From: Anaerolineales bacterium
Lineage (GTDB): Bacteria > Chloroflexota > Anaerolineae > Anaerolineales > Villigracilaceae
Direction: 5' to 3'
DNA length: 64,000 bases
Assembly (NCBI GenBank): GCA_015075725.1
Contig: JABTTV010000001.1
Span: 3,038,001 to 3,102,000 of the forward strand
Part shown: one piece after another, positions 60,772-64,000 of the stretch
Position numbering within the stretch: the stretch's first letter is position 1
Layout: every line of letters starts with the position of its first letter
Notes under the pieces: generated by a model
What the model saw: only the letters and a program-made list of their open reading frames with translations
What the model was told of the DNA's origin: nothing
Database searches by the model: none
Made by a program: the position numbers and the translations under genes

Positions 60772-62499
60772 ATGAGCGACTATAAACCCCAAATCTGGCG
60801 CATTAACACCCGCACGCAGGAATTGAAGCGTGAACCCATCCCCGAAGCCTGGCAGCGCCTTGGCGGGCGAGGATTGGTCGCGCGCATCATGGTCGATGAA
60901 GTGGATGCCAGATGCGACCCGCTTGGACCCGGCAATAAACTGATCTTCACACCAGGTCTTTTGGTGGGGCATATGCTCTCTTCCACAGATCGAATCTCCG
61001 TCGGGGGCAAGTCCCCGCTGACCGGCGGGATCAAGGAAGCCAATGCGGGCGGGCGGACGGGGTATCACATGGCTTTCATGGGCATTCATGCGCTTATCAT
61101 CGAAGATACGCCGGAAGGGAACGGTTATTGGGTTTTGCACCTATCTTTGAATAACGGGGCGCAGTGGGAGCGCGCTGATGATCTGACCGGGCTTGGTGTA
61201 TACGAAACGGCGCCAAAGTTACTTGAAAAATACGGAGATAAAGTCGCCATCGCATTGATCGGCCCAGGCGGCGAGATGAAGATGAAATCTGCGGGGATAC
61301 AAAACATCGACAAGGATCGCGTCCCTGCGCGGATTGCGGCGCGAGGCGGCTTGGGGGCAGTGATGGGCTCGAAGGGACTTAAAGCCATTGTCTTTGACAA
61401 TGCCGGAGGTCAAAAACCGCCCATCGCGGATCCAGAAGCGTTCAAAATCGCGCAAAAGGATTACACCAAGTCGGTTATGGAGCACCCGCAATCCATCACG
61501 TATCGCGATTACGGTACAGCCGCCATGACGCAATTGACCCAGCGTTTTGCCGCCATCCCGGTGCATAATTTCTCGCGCGGCACATTCGATGAGGTGGAGA
61601 AGATCGGCGGTGAATCCCTGCGTGAATTTACGTTGACGCGCGGCAAGCCATCCGACCCAGCTCATGCCTGTATGGCGGGTTGTACGATCAAATGCTCGAA
61701 TGTTTTTGGCGGCGAGGATGGGAAGATCATCGTCTCTCCTCTCGAATACGAGACGATTGGATTGATGGGTTCGAATCTCGATATCGACTCGCTCGACTCG
61801 ATCGGCCGCTTGAACTGGCACGTCAACGACCTGGGACTCGACTCGATCGAAGTCGGCGCGGCGTTGGGCGTCGCGGCGGAGGCGGGCTTGATGAACTGGG
61901 GGAGCGAAACTGACGCGCAAAAGTTGATCGATGAAATCCGAAAAGGTTCGGAACTTGGAAGAACGCTTGGCGACGGAGCCGCGGCTGTCGGGAAGAAATA
62001 CAATATCGAACGCGTGCCTGTTGTGAAGGGACAAGCCATGTCCGCGTATGAGCCGCGGTCCATCAAAGGCACAGGCCTGACCTACGCTACTACGCCTCAG
62101 GGGGCTGACCACACCTCCGGATTGACCATCCGGGCGCAGGTGGATCATCTCGATCCTGATGCACAAAAATCTGTATCGCTCAATGCGCAATTGAACATGG
62201 GAGGTTATGACACATTGGGTGCATGCATCTTTGCGGGATTCGGATATGCGGCAACCCCCGATGGAGTGGTAAAACGCCTGCTGGCGGCGCGTTATGGCTG
62301 GAACGATTTACCCGATAATATTTTGCAGGAACTGGGAAAACAGACAATAAAACTTGAGCGCGAGTTCAATAAACGCGCCGGTTTTACTGAAAAGGATGAT
62401 CGCTTGCCCGAATGGATGACGAGGGAACCAATTCCGGAAACAGGTCACGTATTCGATGTGAGCGCCGACACCATCGACCATATGTTTGACGGCATTTAA
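60772..62499 (+). CDS. Aldehyde:ferredoxin oxidoreductase family protein (AOR2)
   Basis: 575 aa from the ATG at 60772, preceded by AGAGGA; an earlier in-frame ATG at 60757 would put this site inside the gene. GGRGLVARIM at the N-terminus, then SVGGKSPLTGGIKEANAGG for the pterin cofactor. The cluster Cys residues are Cys300, Cys304 and Cys308 (CMAGCTIKC, CX3CX3C instead of CX2CX3C) and Cys485 in LGACIFAGFG. It is thus from another AOR branch than AOR1. It should oxidise an aldehyde or acid with ferredoxin; substrates of this branch are mostly untested. Confidence 0.9.
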   Translation: MSDYKPQIWRINTRTQELKREPIPEAWQRLGGRGLVARIMVDEVDARCDPLGPGNKLIFTPGLLVGHMLSSTDRISVGGKSPLTGGIKEANAGGRTGYHMAFMGIHALIIEDTPEGNGYWVLHLSLNNGAQWERADDLTGLGVYETAPKLLEKYGDKVAIALIGPGGEMKMKSAGIQNIDKDRVPARIAARGGLGAVMGSKGLKAIVFDNAGGQKPPIADPEAFKIAQKDYTKSVMEHPQSITYRDYGTAAMTQLTQRFAAIPVHNFSRGTFDEVEKIGGESLREFTLTRGKPSDPAHACMAGCTIKCSNVFGGEDGKIIVSPLEYETIGLMGSNLDIDSLDSIGRLNWHVNDLGLDSIEVGAALGVAAEAGLMNWGSETDAQKLIDEIRKGSELGRTLGDGAAAVGKKYNIERVPVVKGQAMSAYEPRSIKGTGLTYATTPQGADHTSGLTIRAQVDHLDPDAQKSVSLNAQLNMGGYDTLGACIFAGFGYAATPDGVVKRLLAARYGWNDLPDNILQELGKQTIKLEREFNKRAGFTEKDDRLPEWMTREPIPETGHVFDVSADTIDHMFDGI

Positions 62500-62506
62500 G
62501 GAATGG

Positions 62507-62534
62507 AGAATCCCGGCTATCTTGGGGTTCTTTA
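62507..62534. terminator. Weak hairpin between convergent genes
   Basis: AGAATCCC (62507-62514) pairs with GGGGTTCT (62524-62531, one G.T pair), followed by a short T run. It is the only candidate in the 45-bp gap between AOR2 and the convergent kinase gene. Confidence 0.35.
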
Positions 62535-62544
62535 CCGCGTTCTC

Positions 62545-64000
62545 TTACTGGAGCGTGAAAGAAAAGGTCGCGCCTGCGCCTTCCTGCGAATCCACCCAGA
62601 TGCTTCCGCCGTGGACCTCCACGATACGCTTGACAAGGGCGAGTCCCACGCCGGTTCCCTCTGTGGCTGTGTTAAGTTTGTCGAACAAGCCGAAGATGCG
62701 TTTGTGGAATTCCTTTCTGATCCCAATCCCGTTATCGCGAACGAAGAAGATCGGCCGCTCATCCTCCAGGACATGGCCGATCTCGATCATGGGTTCCGGC
62801 TGGTTGCCCATGAACTTGATCGCGTTGTCGACCAAATTTTGGACGACTTCGACAACCCTCTCCTTATCCACGTAAACAGATGGAAGCCCGCTTCCGACCT
62901 TCACCCTGACCTGGTTCGCTGTTAATTGACCTTCGACCCGGTCCAATGCTTCGGCGACGATGTCGTCGAAAGGAACATCCTGCTTCTCGCTGGCAATGCG
63001 TCCCACCCTCGAAAGTTCGAGAAGCTCGCCCAGCAGCCGTTGCATTTTTTCAGTGGCGTCTGTGATCCGCTGGATATCCGTGTTCAGCTGGTCGAAGTTT
63101 CCCATGCGGGCATCCTGGGCGAGATAACCGAGGAAACCGCGGATGGTGATGAGGGGTGATTTCAGGTCGTGCGAGGCTGTGTAAACGAATCGCTCCAATT
63201 CCTCGTTCTTCAACTCAAGTTCGCGGATGAGACTATCCTGAATTTCCATCTCCTGACGAATGGAATCCTGTAAGCGCGTCTTTTCGATCGCGACTGCAAG
63301 GTTTGCCGCAATCGTGAGCAATGGGCGAACGTCCGTCTCGGTAAATGCGTATTCCCGCTCGCTGGATTCGATGGTTATAACGCCGATGACCTTCTCGTCC
63401 GTCATGATCGGCGTCGAAAAGGAAGATAGTACCGGCATCGCGTTTGTGTAGATTGCATTCATGGCCTTCGAGCGATCCATCCAGCCGCTTTCGATCAACA
63501 CGGATTTTTTCATTTCCATAATCTGGGTGGTCATTCCTTCTCCATAGCGAATCGGGACATCTTTGCGCTTTTTTCCGTCTTCGTAGTCATAGGGGAAATG
63601 GATCAGGTTTGTGTTCGGATCGTGGATCGCGATCAGGACGTTATTGGCTTTGAATGCCATGCGGATCTGATCGCCTGTTTCCTGGATCAGTTTTTGCAAA
63701 TCGCTTTTGCGTATCAGGGTCTCGCTTATCCCGTGGACCGCCTGGAGTTCGGCAATGCGTTTGTTTAATTGCTCCTCTGCTAGTTTGCGGTCGGTTATAT
63801 CGAGCAGATATCCTTGAATAAGCGGCTGCCCGGGCTTGACGCGGATTAATCCCCTGTCTGAAATCCAAATATATGTCCCAGCACGGGTCAGGAATCTGTA
63901 CTCGAGTTCGGGTATATTGTTTTCCCTTGTGGCTTCCGCTTCCGCCTTCATGATGCGATCGCGGTCGTCCGGGTGTACGCGCGAAAACCACAATCCGGGG
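62545..64000 (-). CDS. PAS-GAF sensor histidine kinase (N-terminus outside window)
   Basis: The reading frame runs out of the window at the right edge, so the true start is not visible; TTG at 63993 is internal. The visible part begins inside a PAS domain (RVHPDDRDRIM, then GYLLDITDRKLAEEQL), goes on to a GAF domain (about residues 95-235 of the visible part), a coiled link, the H-box YTASHDLKSPLITIRGFLG, N-box LVDNAIKFM, G1 box RDNGIGI and GTGVGLALVKRIVEVHGG. This is a bacteriophytochrome-like cytosolic kinase architecture (HisKA, HATPase). Signal and partner regulator are unknown. Confidence 0.93.
   Translation of the reverse strand, partial: PGLWFSRVHPDDRDRIMKAEAEATRENNIPELEYRFLTRAGTYIWISDRGLIRVKPGQPLIQGYLLDITDRKLAEEQLNKRIAELQAVHGISETLIRKSDLQKLIQETGDQIRMAFKANNVLIAIHDPNTNLIHFPYDYEDGKKRKDVPIRYGEGMTTQIMEMKKSVLIESGWMDRSKAMNAIYTNAMPVLSSFSTPIMTDEKVIGVITIESSEREYAFTETDVRPLLTIAANLAVAIEKTRLQDSIRQEMEIQDSLIRELELKNEELERFVYTASHDLKSPLITIRGFLGYLAQDARMGNFDQLNTDIQRITDATEKMQRLLGELLELSRVGRIASEKQDVPFDDIVAEALDRVEGQLTANQVRVKVGSGLPSVYVDKERVVEVVQNLVDNAIKFMGNQPEPMIEIGHVLEDERPIFFVRDNGIGIRKEFHKRIFGLFDKLNTATEGTGVGLALVKRIVEVHGGSIWVDSQEGAGATFSFTLQ

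Noticed and set aside
61219..62190. 323-codon open frame opposite AOR2
   Set aside because: Shadow frame; AOR2 motifs are intact on the plus strand.
1..64000. CRISPR arrays, transposases, phage genes, tRNA or rRNA genes
   Set aside because: None recognised by reading both strands; short tRNA-like structures could be missed without a covariance search.

Overview
The window looks like chromosomal DNA of a heterotrophic bacterium, most probably a member of the Chloroflexota (Anaerolineae-like). That placement is inference from gene content: a fused transaldolase/phosphoglucose isomerase, a Tad secretion core with no visible secretin or pilin gene, tungsten-type aldehyde:ferredoxin oxidoreductases, class III aminotransferases, a GH36 alpha-galactosidase and three-gene sets of membrane GT-C glycosyltransferases. 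No rRNA, tRNA, CRISPR array, transposase or phage gene was seen. The first and last genes are cut by the window edges.

Layout. 0-9.3 kb: a nitroreductase fragment, DUF1684 protein, lipoprotein cytochrome c, three tandem stand-alone receiver proteins, a BtrH-like protein, a histidine kinase followed by two more stand-alone receivers, and a VIT/CCC1 metal transporter. 9.4-14 kb (minus strand): a tight run glycosyltransferase, arylamine N-acetyltransferase, small unknown, MoxR ATPase, CoxE-type VWA protein. 14-23 kb: zinc-binding small protein, radical SAM enzyme, DUF1905, EamA transporter overlapping a lipid kinase, GNAT, then three large GT-C membrane proteins. 22.8-31.9 kb: a NarL/DegS-type two-component pair, the Tad core (CpaB, CpaE, CpaF, TadB, TadC), ComF and long-form HPF. 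31.9-41.2 kb: an Lgt-like protein with a TlpA thioredoxin, DUF429, then transketolase, RpiB, fused Tal-Pgi and pterin carbinolamine dehydratase, and a convergent alpha-galactosidase.

41.3-62.5 kb is the most interesting part: about 21 kb, all on the plus strand, that reads as an uptake-and-degradation locus for polyamines and omega-amino acids. It holds two Lrp-family regulators, five different class III PLP aminotransferases (one PatA-like, one GabT-like), a CoA-acylating (methyl)malonate-semialdehyde dehydrogenase, a complete PotABCD polyamine importer, a saccharopine-dehydrogenase-fold oxidoreductase, a sodium:solute symporter and two distinct aldehyde:ferredoxin oxidoreductases alternating with aminotransferases. 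No ordinary NAD-dependent aminobutyraldehyde or succinate-semialdehyde dehydrogenase is present. The simplest model is that aminotransferases turn diamines and omega-amino acids into aldehydes, and the ferredoxin-linked AORs oxidise these (putrescine to GABA to succinate), while the beta-alanine branch goes through malonate semialdehyde to acetyl-CoA via MmsA. This is inferred from gene content and would be a low-potential, ferredoxin-yielding variant of polyamine catabolism.

Regulatory sequence fits a locus made of several transcription units: a good sigma-70-like promoter before the first Lrp gene, a promoter overlapped by a perfect 10-bp inverted repeat before the second (apparently leaderless) Lrp gene, and strong hairpin terminators after potD, the saccharopine-dehydrogenase-like gene, the symporter gene and the first AOR gene. 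Several short palindromic or repeat-like intergenic elements also occur (14320-14343, 18449-18481, 36040-36070, 43196-43248).
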